A DNA stretch of 64,000 nt from Planctomycetes bacterium syqfu (GCA_020974905.1 CP087563.1:3224001-3288000), one strand, 5' to 3'. Shown: positions 26,514-35,690, counted from the stretch's first letter. A program made the numbers and translations. Notes: generated by a model not told the origin, from the sequence alone.

Positions 26514-27164
26514 TCAGTCTTCCTGCGCTGCCGTCACCAGGTTGATCAAATCCACGACACGGCGGACGTTGAATTTTTTCATGATGTTGGCACGGTGCAG
26601 CTGGATGGTCTTTTCACTGCGGTGAAGCTGTTGGGCAATTTCGCGGCTGGTCTTGCCTTCCATGACCAGGGCAAGGACTTCGTTTTCACGGGGCGTCAGT
26701 GTGTCGAGCATCTGGTGAACCTGACGAGACTGATCCTCGCGGACGCGAAGCTTGTCGTGTCGATCCACGGCCTGGGTGATGGCATCAAGCAGACTCTGCG
26801 GGCCATCGGACTTCTCAAGGAAATCGACCGCGCCGCGTTTCATGGCGGTAGTGGCAGAGCGAACCGTTCCCAACCCGCTGTAAAACAACACCGGCAAGGT
26901 TAACTGTCGCTTCTGCATCTCCTCGTGAACGGCAAAGCCATCCATGTCCGGTAATTTCATGTCCAAGACCACACACCCCAGGGTCTCGGTGGTAATGGCT
27001 TTTAAAAATGATTGGCCGTCAGCATAAATCTGGACATGCCAACCATCGGAACTGATCAGAGATTGCAGAGAATGGCGAACCGCAGGCTCATCATCAACAA
27101 CAAAGATGGTGGCTTGATTCTTGAAACGATCTGACGTTGGGGATGAATGGGACACTTCAGGCAT
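26514..27164 (-). CDS. FixJ/NarL-type response regulator
   Basis: A 216-residue two-component regulator. The receiver domain (about residues 20-135) has the acidic pair in FVVDDEPAV, the phosphorylated Asp in CVVLDMKLPDMDGF, and the conserved Lys in AVDFLEKS. The C-terminal LuxR-type HTH reads LTPRENEVLALVMEGKTSRE followed by KTIQLHRANIMKKF. It should bind DNA after phosphorylation. No kinase gene is adjacent, so the partner is unknown. The hybrid kinase at 52167 is one candidate but has its own receiver. The start is uncertain between 27164 and 27182 because neither has a strong ribosome site. Confidence 0.92.
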   Translation of the reverse strand: MPEVSHSSPTSDRFKNQATIFVVDDEPAVRHSLQSLISSDGWHVQIYADGQSFLKAITTETLGCVVLDMKLPDMDGFAVHEEMQKRQLTLPVLFYSGLGTVRSATTAMKRGAVDFLEKSDGPQSLLDAITQAVDRHDKLRVREDQSRQVHQMLDTLTPRENEVLALVMEGKTSREIAQQLHRSEKTIQLHRANIMKKFNVRRVVDLINLVTAAQED

Positions 27165-27683
27165 CAGGCCAGTACACCTCATTGCTTGGTTACTACTTCT
27201 TCATTCAATGACCGCTGATGGCCCTTACACAAGGATAACCACCAGTTGGCAGGCATGCTATTCGCTAGCGTACCGGCGCGGGACCTGTTATGTGACCTGA
27301 AAGGGGGAGTGAAGGGTAATTTTGACAAAAAACCTTCACCGGCAATGTAAAACACCAGTATTGATCGCCTGTACGATCAGTCGGCAACGCTGACGCACAG
27401 GGCTGTCACGCCAATGCCCCCCTCGTCGTTGAAGGAGAATAATGAGCAAATGCTGATACCCCCAGCAATGGCCCAACCGCATCAGTTGACATTTGATCAA
27501 GACAGAATTGACATTGCCCCAGTCAAATCAATCAGGACCTTGGTCTATTAACATCACATGCTTAAGCCGATGAATCAATAGGTGTAACACCCTAATTCAA
27601 ATATTTGTTTGATTATGGAAAATCTTTATAGACAAATGTTTGTATTGAATCTTGCACGCGCCCAGATTACCAGTTTTAACCAT
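27165..27683. other. 519-base gap without a recognised feature
   Basis: The region upstream of the response regulator and downstream of aroDE contains no open frame of credible length. Several TTGACA-like words (27486 and 27508) occur but have no matching -10. A GGAG-AATA-ATG near 27434 starts only four codons. No terminator or riboswitch was recognised. Confidence 0.4.
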
Positions 27684-29279
27684 TTACCCTAGTTTATCAA
27701 GCAGCACTTTCGTGAATGTATCCACCGGAGCCTGCTCATTCGTCCATAGGCTGTATTGCGCAGCAGCTTGACGTACAAACATTTCCGTACCCTGAATGGT
27801 GAGGCAACCTGCTGCACGCGCCTGGCGGAGTAGCAGGGTATTTCTGGGATTGTATACCGTATCAAATACCACGATACCCGGCCCATAACCTGCAAAGTCC
27901 GCAGCCAACGGGGACGATTCGACATTGGGGTGCATGCCCAGCGGGGTGCAGTTGATAAAGACCTGGCAACAGCTGTCACAGAGCTTATCCATCGGTGCAG
28001 CAACGACTTTACCATACGGGTTGGTGAACTCCTCGGCGAGTTTCTGGGCCTTTTCCAGGGTCCGGTTGTAGACGACCACGGTTGCGCCATAATGCGAGAA
28101 GCCTGCGACGATCGCCCGGGCTGCCCCCCCTGCACCGATGACTGCTACGCGTAAGTCCTTAACCTCCTCGCGGGGGATACCCATGTTCTGAACCACGGCA
28201 TCCAACGCCCCAGCATAGTCGGAGTTCGACGCATACAAGCTGCCATCATCGCGAACCGTCAGCGTGTTGGCAGCACCGATCTTCCGAGCCAACTGCTCGA
28301 CTTCGCCGCCCTGCTCGGTGACGAAGCGGATGAGATTTTCCTTATGCGGGATCGTCACCGACGCCCCCTTAAAATGCAGACTTGGTAAATCCAACCATGA
28401 ATGGACCGTGGCTTTGAATGATTCATAACTCGGTTCAATCCGCATCGGCAGGTAAACACCGTCGTAATCCTGTGCCTCAAACGCGGCATTGAAAATGGCA
28501 GGACTCATTGAATGCCCCACCGGGTGACCGATCACGCCATACACTTTGGTCTGGGCATTGATCTTGTCCCAACGGTAAAACTTTTTCAGATCACTGATGG
28601 TCGGCTGACCCGGCGCAGTCCCCGGTTGACCATCAATGGCAGCAAAAGTCAGCAGTGCTCCAAACTTCTTTGCAAGCACGCGCGAAGGCAGACCGTCCTC
28701 CCCCATACACAGCGCAATCGTCGGCTTGTACTGACTTTCGAGCACTTCAAATGCCTCGATGTTGTCCCGCAATGACCGCGCTTGCCATGCCACCTTGATC
28801 ACGCGACACGCTGCAGCATGGGCCATCGCTTCAACACGTTGATACAAGTCCACCGGCCTTTTATCAAAGTCGTGACTGGAAAGAATCAACCCCGTCTCAA
28901 CCTCGCGAACCTGACCGGGGTGATCCACCATCAACTCCACCTTCTGGCGGATGTTAAAAGACTTCTGATGCGACGCCAGTTCAAAATCCAGATATGCAGG
29001 ACGCGTCTCACCATTCAGACAGGCGTTCTCCAGGAAACTCACGCGCTGCTGATCATCACAATCACACTCGCCACCCTCCCAGGCAGCGCGACAGGTGATG
29101 ATGCAAGGTAGCGGCGACTTCTCAATGAGCGTGTTCACCAACTTGGCACCATCGGGCGCCTCAGCCAGATTGTCCACACGATATTCCACCAGGTCCGCCC
29201 CCAACTCCGCCGCTTTGGCAGCAAGAGAGAGCGCCTGATCCAGATTCGAAACCATAATGGCAGCAGCGATTTTTGTCAT
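27684..29279 (-). CDS. aroDE: fused 3-dehydroquinate dehydratase (type I) / shikimate dehydrogenase
   Basis: A protein of about 531 residues joining two consecutive shikimate pathway steps. The first half (to about residue 220) is a type I dehydroquinase: EYRVDNLAEAP, the catalytic His in LILSSHDFDKRP and the Schiff-base Lys in CRVIKVAWQAR. The second half is shikimate dehydrogenase: GHPVGHSMSPAIFNAAF, the catalytic Lys in SVTIPHKENL, NSDYAGAL and the NADP-binding GAGGAARAIVAGF. Fusion is known in plants, chlamydiae and planctomycetes. The start is uncertain (29279 or 29288), since neither has a good ribosome site. With aroF and trpG, this window holds three parts of aromatic synthesis at separate sites. 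Confidence 0.94.
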   Translation of the reverse strand: MTKIAAAIMVSNLDQALSLAAKAAELGADLVEYRVDNLAEAPDGAKLVNTLIEKSPLPCIITCRAAWEGGECDCDDQQRVSFLENACLNGETRPAYLDFELASHQKSFNIRQKVELMVDHPGQVREVETGLILSSHDFDKRPVDLYQRVEAMAHAAACRVIKVAWQARSLRDNIEAFEVLESQYKPTIALCMGEDGLPSRVLAKKFGALLTFAAIDGQPGTAPGQPTISDLKKFYRWDKINAQTKVYGVIGHPVGHSMSPAIFNAAFEAQDYDGVYLPMRIEPSYESFKATVHSWLDLPSLHFKGASVTIPHKENLIRFVTEQGGEVEQLARKIGAANTLTVRDDGSLYASNSDYAGALDAVVQNMGIPREEVKDLRVAVIGAGGAARAIVAGFSHYGATVVVYNRTLEKAQKLAEEFTNPYGKVVAAPMDKLCDSCCQVFINCTPLGMHPNVESSPLAADFAGYGPGIVVFDTVYNPRNTLLLRQARAAGCLTIQGTEMFVRQAAAQYSLWTNEQAPVDTFTKVLLDKLG

Positions 29280-29436
29280 AAGACCCATAGATTAGCGAAA
29301 AGTGAGAATTGGCACACATTTGGTACCAAAATCACCCCTTTTTACACTTCAGGCATCCATTTTTAATGACCGGAATCGGATTAATTTCAAAACCAAATTG
29401 AAAGGTACAAACATGTGAAATATTTATACGACAATA

Positions 29437-29477
29437 TTGACTTACTTTAAACTTGACGTACAATAATATTGACGTAC
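29437..29477 (+). promoter_or_regulatory. promoter of the paired-ATPase operon with three 16-bp spaced repeats
   Basis: A near-consensus sigma-70 promoter: TTGACT at 29437-29442, 16-base spacer, TACAAT at 29459-29464. Overlapping it, TTGAC(T/G)TAC occurs at 29437, 29453 and 29469, each exactly 16 bases apart. Repeats at a fixed phase around a start site suggest a binding array for a regulator. A GGAGACAG ribosome site follows at 29483. Confidence 0.72.
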
Positions 29478-29492
29478 TTAATGGAGACAGCT

Positions 29493-30704
29493 ATGAAAAC
29501 CAATCCGGGCGGTGAAATCGACCCTCAAGACGCTGTTGGTCGAGGTGAAACCGTCAAACTGCTTTGGCAACATCTCGAACAACAAAGCATCAACATGGTC
29601 TCCGAACGCAGAATCGGTAAATCCACAACCGTCAAGTGCATGCTTGACTCGCAACCCAATCAAAGAGTACTGATTGTCCGGGATGTCGAAGGTATCTCAA
29701 CGCCTCTTGAATTTGTCGAACGTGTTGCACAAGACATCGAAGCACATCTGTCCAAGACCAAAAAATATCTCACCAAGTCCCGACAGCTACTAGCACACTT
29801 AAGTGGGACTGAAGTGGCAGGCCTTCTCAAGTTCCCACCTGGCGTTGCACGAGAATGGAAATCAATTCTTGAAAAAGTCACTGAAGACCTCATCGATCAA
29901 CAAGGTGAAACAAGATACATTTTCGCATGGGATGAACTGCCCATGATGATCGATAAAATCAGTCGAAAATGTGGAACGACTGATGCGGCTGATCTGCTGG
30001 ACTTACTCAGGCACTTGCGACAAACACACCCAAGATTACGCATGCTCTACTGCGGCTCAATCGGTCTTCACCATGTACAAACCAAACTCAAACAGGCAGG
30101 GCATATCAATGATGCATGCAATGATATGCTGACATTTGAACTCACACCGCTGACAAACAGCGACGCCAAACACCTGGCATGCGAACTCATCGCAGGCGAA
30201 AATATCAACTGCCTGGAACCGCAAGCGATCGCAGCATGTATTGCCAAAGAAACCGACCAGATACCTTTCTATATCCATCATGTGATCCGGTCCATCAAAC
30301 TTAACGGACAAACACTTACCAACCAACTTGTATCAAACACTGTCCAAAATGCTTTGGAGCAGGCACAAGATCCATGGCATCTTCAACATTACCGCGAACG
30401 ACTTCCAAGCTACTACAACAATGACCGCCTGCCCATTGTCCTAAATATACTTGATAACATCGCCACACAAGAGTCACCAGTCCACTACCAATCCATTCTC
30501 AAACAAATTAAAAGCACCATGAATCCTGATGCTTCTGACTTCACCTCAAAAGTGATTCATGGCGACGAAGAAGCACTGCGCGACCTGCTGAACCTGCTGC
30601 TCAAAGATCACTACCTGGTCAAAACCAGCCAACCCTTGGGATATCAATTTAAATTCAGCATCATCAAACGCTGGTGGTGCATTCACAGGGATCTACTCCA
30701 ATGA
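29493..30704 (+). CDS. P-loop ATPase (archaeal-ATPase/AAA-like), first gene of pair
   Basis: A 403-residue protein from the ATG at 29493, six bases after GGAGA. Residues 36-45 form a variant Walker A, SERRIGKSTT, with K43 and S44 but Ser where the first Gly usually stands. Residues 141-150 (RYIFAWDELP) give Walker B D147-E148, and RMLYCGSIGLHHV resembles sensor I of PF01637-type ATPases. The C-terminal part is probably a winged helix (LLNLLLKDHYLVKTSQPLGYQF). A GGxxx-VGR pattern precedes the ATPase (GGEIDPQDAVGRGE). The stop overlaps the next start by four bases, so the products are coupled. Function unknown; a stress or defence switch is inferred. Confidence 0.72.
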   Translation: MKTNPGGEIDPQDAVGRGETVKLLWQHLEQQSINMVSERRIGKSTTVKCMLDSQPNQRVLIVRDVEGISTPLEFVERVAQDIEAHLSKTKKYLTKSRQLLAHLSGTEVAGLLKFPPGVAREWKSILEKVTEDLIDQQGETRYIFAWDELPMMIDKISRKCGTTDAADLLDLLRHLRQTHPRLRMLYCGSIGLHHVQTKLKQAGHINDACNDMLTFELTPLTNSDAKHLACELIAGENINCLEPQAIAACIAKETDQIPFYIHHVIRSIKLNGQTLTNQLVSNTVQNALEQAQDPWHLQHYRERLPSYYNNDRLPIVLNILDNIATQESPVHYQSILKQIKSTMNPDASDFTSKVIHGDEEALRDLLNLLLKDHYLVKTSQPLGYQFKFSIIKRWWCIHRDLLQ

Positions 30705-33682
30705 AAGAAACATTCCTTTCACGCTTCACCCCAAGTCTGCTTACACAACAAAGCCTTGAAGCCATGTTCGTACAACGCGAACCGCTGGCAAGAAGTATTG
30801 TCGAAGGCATTGTCGAAAGCGCCAACACCGGCAACAAGCATTACTACTTGGTCGTCGGGCCACGCGGTATCGGCAAAACCCATCTGGTCTCGTTGATCTA
30901 TCACCGTATCGCCACCAACGAGCAACTGGCCGACAAGCTACTCATTGCATGGCTACGTGAAGAGGAGTGGGGCGTCGCCTCCTATCTGGATTTCCTGCTA
31001 GTCATCCTTCGTGCCATGGCCAACGAAACCAATGACAAGCAACTCCAAGAACAACTAGCAAACATCATTGCCACCGGCGATGCCAAACTGGCTAAAGACC
31101 AATGCGAAGAGCTTCTACTCAAAACCATAGGCAAGAAAACACTGCTGATACTCACCGAGAACCTGGATCAAATCTTTGAAGGCCTCGGCTCGGATGGACA
31201 GGAACAACTTCGCGCATTCATACAGAACAACCCCATCTTCACCATACTGGCTACCTCGCAAAGCCTCTTTGCCGATGTCACCGAACGCAACAATACGTTC
31301 TACGGCTTTTTTGATACACAGCATCTTCCCGCGTTAAGCCTCGACGAAGCGACCTCACTTGTCACCAACATTGCCAAGCAGGAAGGCGATGAAGAACTTT
31401 TCAACGCACTTCAAACCACCAAGGGCCGCGCCCGCATGCGCGTCGTTCACCATTTAGCAGGCGGAAGTCCACGCATCTATGTCGTCTTCTCACAGTTTTT
31501 AACCTGCAAAAAACTCGATGAACTGGTCGAACCACTACTCAAATCCCTAGACGAATTAACCCCCTATTACCAATCCCGCATGAACGAACTGTCGCCACAA
31601 CAGCGAAAGATCGTTGAATACCTTTGCGATCAAGGCGGCGCAATTGCAGTCAAACAAATTGCCTCAGCAAACTTCATCACTCACCAAACCACCTCAAGCC
31701 AACTGGGCAAACTTGCTGAACTGGGATTCACCCGCTCCATCCAACGCGGTAGAGAATCCCTCCACGAACTGCGCGAACCCTGGCTGCGTCTAACCCTGGA
31801 AGTCAAAAAACAACGCGGCGGCCCCATCAGCCTGATCATCGAATTCTTACGGTTGTGGTATTCGATTGATGAACTGAAACAAAAACTGTCGAATTTACCC
31901 AAAGACGCAGAAACAGATCGTTTCTATATTAATCATGCGATTAACAATATCGACCTTACAGACAAATTCAGCATTGAAAAAATATGTGAAACAGACATCA
32001 AAACTTACTTGAATGAAAACAAAAAATCTGAAGCAATTAAAGCATACCAAGACTTGATTGTCACCAGAAATAATCTAGGTGACAAAGTTAACCTAGCCTA
32101 TCTACTGGGAGATACGGAACGGTTTACCGAAGCACGTGATGTATTAACGGATATTATCGAAAACAATCGACTTTCAGAGCAACAAAAAACGCATTACTTA
32201 TACGCGAGAGGCTATGCAAAAGGGAAAACGGGTGATACTAAAGGAGAAATTAGCGATTATTCCGACGCAATAAGCAACTGCAAATCTCCGTCAAAGATAA
32301 TTTCTTCAGTTTTATACCACCGAGCAATTGCAAGAACTAACGAGGGGGCTATCGAAAGCGCAATAGAAGACTACACAAGAATTATCAACATGCAGAACAT
32401 TGATAACAACCAAATTGCCCAAGCACTTGTAAACCGAGGATATCTCTTAGAGGAAGAGGGAAGAACAAATGACGCTACCAATGACTTTACAACAGCAATT
32501 AACAACAAAGAAATATCCCAAGAAGTAAGAGCAAGAGCTTATATTGCTCGTGGCCAGTCTTATCTCGAATCAAATAAACCAGAATGTTCTATTGATGACT
32601 TTTCACAAGTCATTGAATCAGACTGCATAAATTCAACTGACAAAGCAACGGCACACTACAATCGGGCTATTGCTCTATGGGACCTTGGCAACATACAGGG
32701 CGCGATAGAAGATTTCACGCAAGCAAATAACATTTCCGACTCATTACCTGACATAAAAGCACTATCCATATACAATCGCGCCGTCCTTAAGGGACATTTA
32801 GACAACTATCAAGATGCGGAGAATGATTATTCTTACGTGATTAACCTTTCCGGCGTCAGCAACAAATATATCGCAGATGCATTGATCAACCGCAGTTTTT
32901 GCCGACTGCTTCTTGGTCATCCCGAAGGCAGTCTGGATGATTACAAAACCGTGATTAAAATGACAGCAGTCTCCTTAATCCAAAAAGCACAAGCATGGAA
33001 CGGAATGTGTGCTATTTATCTTGAAACGGGCTATATGGACAAAGCCCTTGATGCAGTCAACCAATCAATCGCTTGCGATCCCAATGCCGCTCTGGCTCAT
33101 GCCAACAAAGGTGAACTACACTATTGCATGAGACAATATTCCCAAGCGTTAGCGTCACTGCAACATGCACAGAAAATTTCCAAGAGACCTAAATTTGGAA
33201 TCGAATCTCACATCGCTGCAACATATATTGCTAGTGGAAAAAAGAAACTTGGTGCCCAGCAGCTCAACAAATCAATTCACCTACTGGCAACAAAAGATGA
33301 CGATGAATACAGTTCCAATATAGCGATTATTCGAACATTACTACTCAGAACACGAGATCAAGCTGAGTGGAAAACTATGATAAAAATATTTATTGATGCC
33401 TTTGAAGTAAACTTACAAATTGCACAATTAGGCCAAGGCCTTGTCCAGTCCATTCGTACCATGAAAATCGACAGCTTAACCAATGCGGATCGGAAAGCGT
33501 GGGTGGATGTCTGGAAAGAATTGGCTGGATCGTATGACTCCATGAAAATTCCGCTGCAAATACTGGAAGCGGCGATGATCTACCTCAATGATAACGATGA
33601 CCGCGCTTTGCTACGATTACCTATTGAGCAACGTCGTATTGCAGAACCACTTGTTGGTGCAGATACAGGCAGTCTGGATTGA
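30701..33682 (+). CDS. large P-loop ATPase with winged helix and tetratricopeptide-like repeats, second gene of pair
   Basis: A 993-residue protein. Residues 53-60 are a classic Walker A (GPRGIGKT). Walker B is probably LLILTENLDQIF near residue 150, with a sensor-like FTILATSQSLF further on. A winged-helix segment (LSPQQRKIVEYLCDQGGAIA) follows near residue 300. From about residue 440 to 880 at least nine TPR-like helical repeats occur, such as HYNRAIALWDLGNIQGAIED and AHANKGELHYCMRQYSQALA. The plan ATPase-winged helix-TPR resembles STAND-type signalling ATPases in which repeats sense a ligand. Bases about 31,880-33,480 are visibly more AT-rich than the rest. No toxic effector domain was found. 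Defence function is inference only. Confidence 0.72.
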   Translation: MKETFLSRFTPSLLTQQSLEAMFVQREPLARSIVEGIVESANTGNKHYYLVVGPRGIGKTHLVSLIYHRIATNEQLADKLLIAWLREEEWGVASYLDFLLVILRAMANETNDKQLQEQLANIIATGDAKLAKDQCEELLLKTIGKKTLLILTENLDQIFEGLGSDGQEQLRAFIQNNPIFTILATSQSLFADVTERNNTFYGFFDTQHLPALSLDEATSLVTNIAKQEGDEELFNALQTTKGRARMRVVHHLAGGSPRIYVVFSQFLTCKKLDELVEPLLKSLDELTPYYQSRMNELSPQQRKIVEYLCDQGGAIAVKQIASANFITHQTTSSQLGKLAELGFTRSIQRGRESLHELREPWLRLTLEVKKQRGGPISLIIEFLRLWYSIDELKQKLSNLPKDAETDRFYINHAINNIDLTDKFSIEKICETDIKTYLNENKKSEAIKAYQDLIVTRNNLGDKVNLAYLLGDTERFTEARDVLTDIIENNRLSEQQKTHYLYARGYAKGKTGDTKGEISDYSDAISNCKSPSKIISSVLYHRAIARTNEGAIESAIEDYTRIINMQNIDNNQIAQALVNRGYLLEEEGRTNDATNDFTTAINNKEISQEVRARAYIARGQSYLESNKPECSIDDFSQVIESDCINSTDKATAHYNRAIALWDLGNIQGAIEDFTQANNISDSLPDIKALSIYNRAVLKGHLDNYQDAENDYSYVINLSGVSNKYIADALINRSFCRLLLGHPEGSLDDYKTVIKMTAVSLIQKAQAWNGMCAIYLETGYMDKALDAVNQSIACDPNAALAHANKGELHYCMRQYSQALASLQHAQKISKRPKFGIESHIAATYIASGKKKLGAQQLNKSIHLLATKDDDEYSSNIAIIRTLLLRTRDQAEWKTMIKIFIDAFEVNLQIAQLGQGLVQSIRTMKIDSLTNADRKAWVDVWKELAGSYDSMKIPLQILEAAMIYLNDNDDRALLRLPIEQRRIAEPLVGADTGSLD

Positions 33683-33709
33683 ATTGAAGCAGACCAAGCC
33701 CCAACCTGA

Positions 33710-34141
33710 TTATGCCATTTCGACGTGATCAACATACCGGCGTTCAGATGCGTCAATCGGGATGTCGTTGGCACTCATGTCGCGCTTGGCCATCAGGCCG
33801 TCTTCGTCGAACTCCCAGAGTTCATTGCCATGCGTTCGGAACCATTGGCCGTCGGCATCATGCCACTCGTACTCAAAGCGGACGCCGATGTGGTTGTCCG
33901 TGAATGCCCAGAGTTCCTTGTACAGGCGATAGTCCAGTTCCCTGTTCCACTTGTCAGTGAGAAACTTGACGATGGCTTCACGACCGGTGAAAAACTGATC
34001 ACGGTTACGCCATTGTGAGTTGGGTGAATATGCCAGACTCACCCGCTTAGGGTCACGTGAGTTCCATGCATTTTCCGCTGCCTTGACCTTGGCCAAAGCG
34101 GACTCGCGGGTGAAAGGTGGTTTGATGTCGCTGGGGTTCAT
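33710..34141 (-). CDS. DUF1348/NTF2-like protein
   Basis: A 143-residue protein starting at 34141 after AAGGAG. Its sequence ([40 protein letters not shown] and [20 protein letters not shown]) matches the DUF1348 branch of the NTF2/SnoaL-like fold, a small cone that often binds a hydrophobic ligand. Family members are often near oxidoreductases, but the role is not settled and no partner gene is apparent here. The gene is convergent with the large ATPase, with 27 bases between stops. Base composition is back to that of the general window. Confidence 0.88.
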   Translation of the reverse strand: MNPSDIKPPFTRESALAKVKAAENAWNSRDPKRVSLAYSPNSQWRNRDQFFTGREAIVKFLTDKWNRELDYRLYKELWAFTDNHIGVRFEYEWHDADGQWFRTHGNELWEFDEDGLMAKRDMSANDIPIDASERRYVDHVEMA

Positions 34142-34216
34142 GTGAAGTCTCCTTGTTGGGTGTTGGTGTAGCTTTATTGAAAACCGCTGCGTTTTTGCCC
34201 AATACAGTGAAGCAGA

Positions 34217-34304
34217 ATCTCACGCCAAGCTCGCAAAGTCGCAAAGGCTATCAACATGTCATCACTTGGCGTCTTTGCATCTTGAGCGAAGCGGGTGTGA
34301 GATT
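34217..34304. repeat. inverted repeat with AATCTCACGCCAAG/CTTGGCG...GTGAGATT arms
   Basis: The left arm AATCTCACGCCAAGCTCGC (from 34217) and the right arm CTTGGCGTCTTTGC with GTGAGATT ending at 34304 form an imperfect inverted repeat with CGCAAAG words. It lies between the DUF1348 gene and the TetR-controlled gene. Confidence 0.6.
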
Positions 34305-34346
34305 GGTTTGGCCATACGAGCTTCAACACAGTCTTTTAACGTAGGT

Positions 34347-34745
34347 TCAAATATCGATCAGCAACCGGCGTGAAGTCTGTTGCTGCTGGGTCTGGTAGGT
34401 TGACCAGGCATGCCTGGCGTTCTCAGACATCTGCTCCAATGCCGCCTTGCTTTGCCTGTGCTGCTCGGTCATGTGTTCGATGAAATCGGCCAAGGGTAAC
34501 GGCGATGCGTGGTCGGTCTCACAGGTGATTGACTCATCAGCCATCGGCAACGCGGCAGGTAACGATACCCCCATGCGCCCTGGTATCGGCCCGTGATATT
34601 GCATCGGCAAAAGCGGGCTCACCTGGCTGTATTGCTGTGGCTGGGACTTGTCGAAAAACAGCAGGTCCACTGCCATCCACGACGCAGCGAAAATGAATGT
34701 CACCATCAGCAAGTCAATCAATGTCAATTTCGAGAAGCGATACAT
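34347..34745 (-). CDS. single-pass membrane protein, putative TetR target
   Basis: A 132-residue protein starting at 34745 behind a GGGG-rich ribosome site. It has one membrane helix near the N-terminus (LTLIDLLMVTFIFAASWMAV) and a soluble C-terminal part with many Gln residues (HMTEQHRQSKAALEQMSENA). No family was recognised. It may sense or bind something outside the cytoplasm, or anchor a complex. Its promoter (34789-34818) has a TetR-like operator between the -35 and -10 elements. The regulator gene is divergent, with matching site, so this protein is likely induced by the ligand of that regulator. Confidence 0.68.
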   Translation of the reverse strand: MYRFSKLTLIDLLMVTFIFAASWMAVDLLFFDKSQPQQYSQVSPLLPMQYHGPIPGRMGVSLPAALPMADESITCETDHASPLPLADFIEHMTEQHRQSKAALEQMSENARHAWSTYQTQQQQTSRRLLIDI

Positions 34746-34788
34746 AAAAGACCCCTTTGTTGTCTTGGTTTATTTTGCGACGCTTTTG

Positions 34789-34818
34789 TTTATACTTACC
34801 AGTCAGTATATATGTCAA
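34789..34818 (-). promoter_or_regulatory. promoter of the 34347 gene with embedded TetR-type operator
   Basis: On the minus strand: TTGACA (34818-34813), 18-base spacer, TATAAA (34794-34789). A 20-base palindrome, TATACTTACCAGTCAGTATA, at 34791-34810 fills the spacer. Its half-site ACTGACTG also occurs in the divergent promoter. Binding there would block RNA polymerase. Confidence 0.78.
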
Positions 34819-34896
34819 GTCTTTTTGTTCGGCTTTTTATTTCATGATCTCGAATAAAAACTAGACTAAATGCGTAATATTGTTGTTAATAAGACT

Positions 34897-34943
34897 TTGA
34901 CCTGATCCAAGGAACAGGCTAGAATTTTAGACTGACTGATCTA
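34897..34943 (+). promoter_or_regulatory. promoter of the TetR gene with second operator
   Basis: TTGACC (34897-34902), 17-base spacer, TAGAAT (34920-34925). A second operator-like site, TAGACTGACTGATCTA (34928-34943), covers the predicted start of transcription and shares ACTGACTG with the other site. This predicts autorepression. Confidence 0.75.
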
Positions 34944-35105
34944 TTTGGACGTTGTCCGGGTCATGCCGTTGTGACGAAACGCGTTTTCATCGCAACAGGT
35001 AACAACCTCGCTGACATCAAGACAACCGGACTGACACAGTCCGGCTCGCCAAGACAGGGTGAGATCGATCGTCAAAGACGTAACGCAGAACACACGGAGA
35101 CCAAC

Positions 35106-35690
35106 ATGCCCCCCAGCCGTCGCGAAGAACTCATCGACTCTGCCATGAAGGTGTTTTATGCACACGGGTTTCACAACACCGGCCTGGACATGGTGCTTGC
35201 TGAGAGCAACATCAGTCGCATGACGCTTTACAACCATTTCAAGTCCAAGGACGAGTTGATCGTTGCAGCGTTACTGCGTCGTGATGAGATGTTTCGTTCG
35301 AGCCTGATGGACTACGTGTCCAAACAGCCGGCGGACCCGATCAAGCGATTGCTTGCGATTTTCGATTGGCATGAGAAATGGTTCACCGGCAAGGATTTCA
35401 ACGGCTGCATGTTCATCAACGCATCTTCCGAGTTTTTCGAACCCAACGATCCGGTGCGTAAAGTTGCTGCTGAACACAAAAGCGCCATCCTGCGCTACAT
35501 CACCGAACGCTGCGAGTTGGCCAACCTCAAACGCCCCAAAGAACTTGCAAGCCAATTAATGCTGCTCATCGAAGGTGCCATCGTCATCGCCCACATCCAC
35601 GGCTCAACGGGTCACGAAGGCGCCAAACCCGGCGACGCAGCCAAGACCGCCAAAGCCGCTGCGAAGAAATTGATTGATGGCGCGAAGTGA
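35106..35690 (+). CDS. TetR family transcriptional regulator
   Basis: A 194-residue regulator starting at 35106 after CGGAGACC. The N-terminal HTH domain is typical of TetR proteins: EELIDSAMKVFYAHGFHNTG, then VLAESNISRMTLYNHFKSKDEL. The C-terminal helical region (about 60-185) binds a ligand that is not known. It ends in an Ala/Lys-rich tail. Operators in its own promoter and in that of the divergent membrane protein gene suggest it represses both until a ligand releases it. An earlier in-frame codon at 34971 overlaps the promoter region and is rejected. The gene is monocistronic as far as can be seen. Confidence 0.92.
   Translation: MPPSRREELIDSAMKVFYAHGFHNTGLDMVLAESNISRMTLYNHFKSKDELIVAALLRRDEMFRSSLMDYVSKQPADPIKRLLAIFDWHEKWFTGKDFNGCMFINASSEFFEPNDPVRKVAAEHKSAILRYITERCELANLKRPKELASQLMLLIEGAIVIAHIHGSTGHEGAKPGDAAKTAKAAAKKLIDGAK

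Noticed and set aside
27165-27683. Possible small RNA or sigma-54 promoter
   Set aside because: TGGCA and TTGACA words are present, but the required spacing and second elements are missing and no structure stands out.
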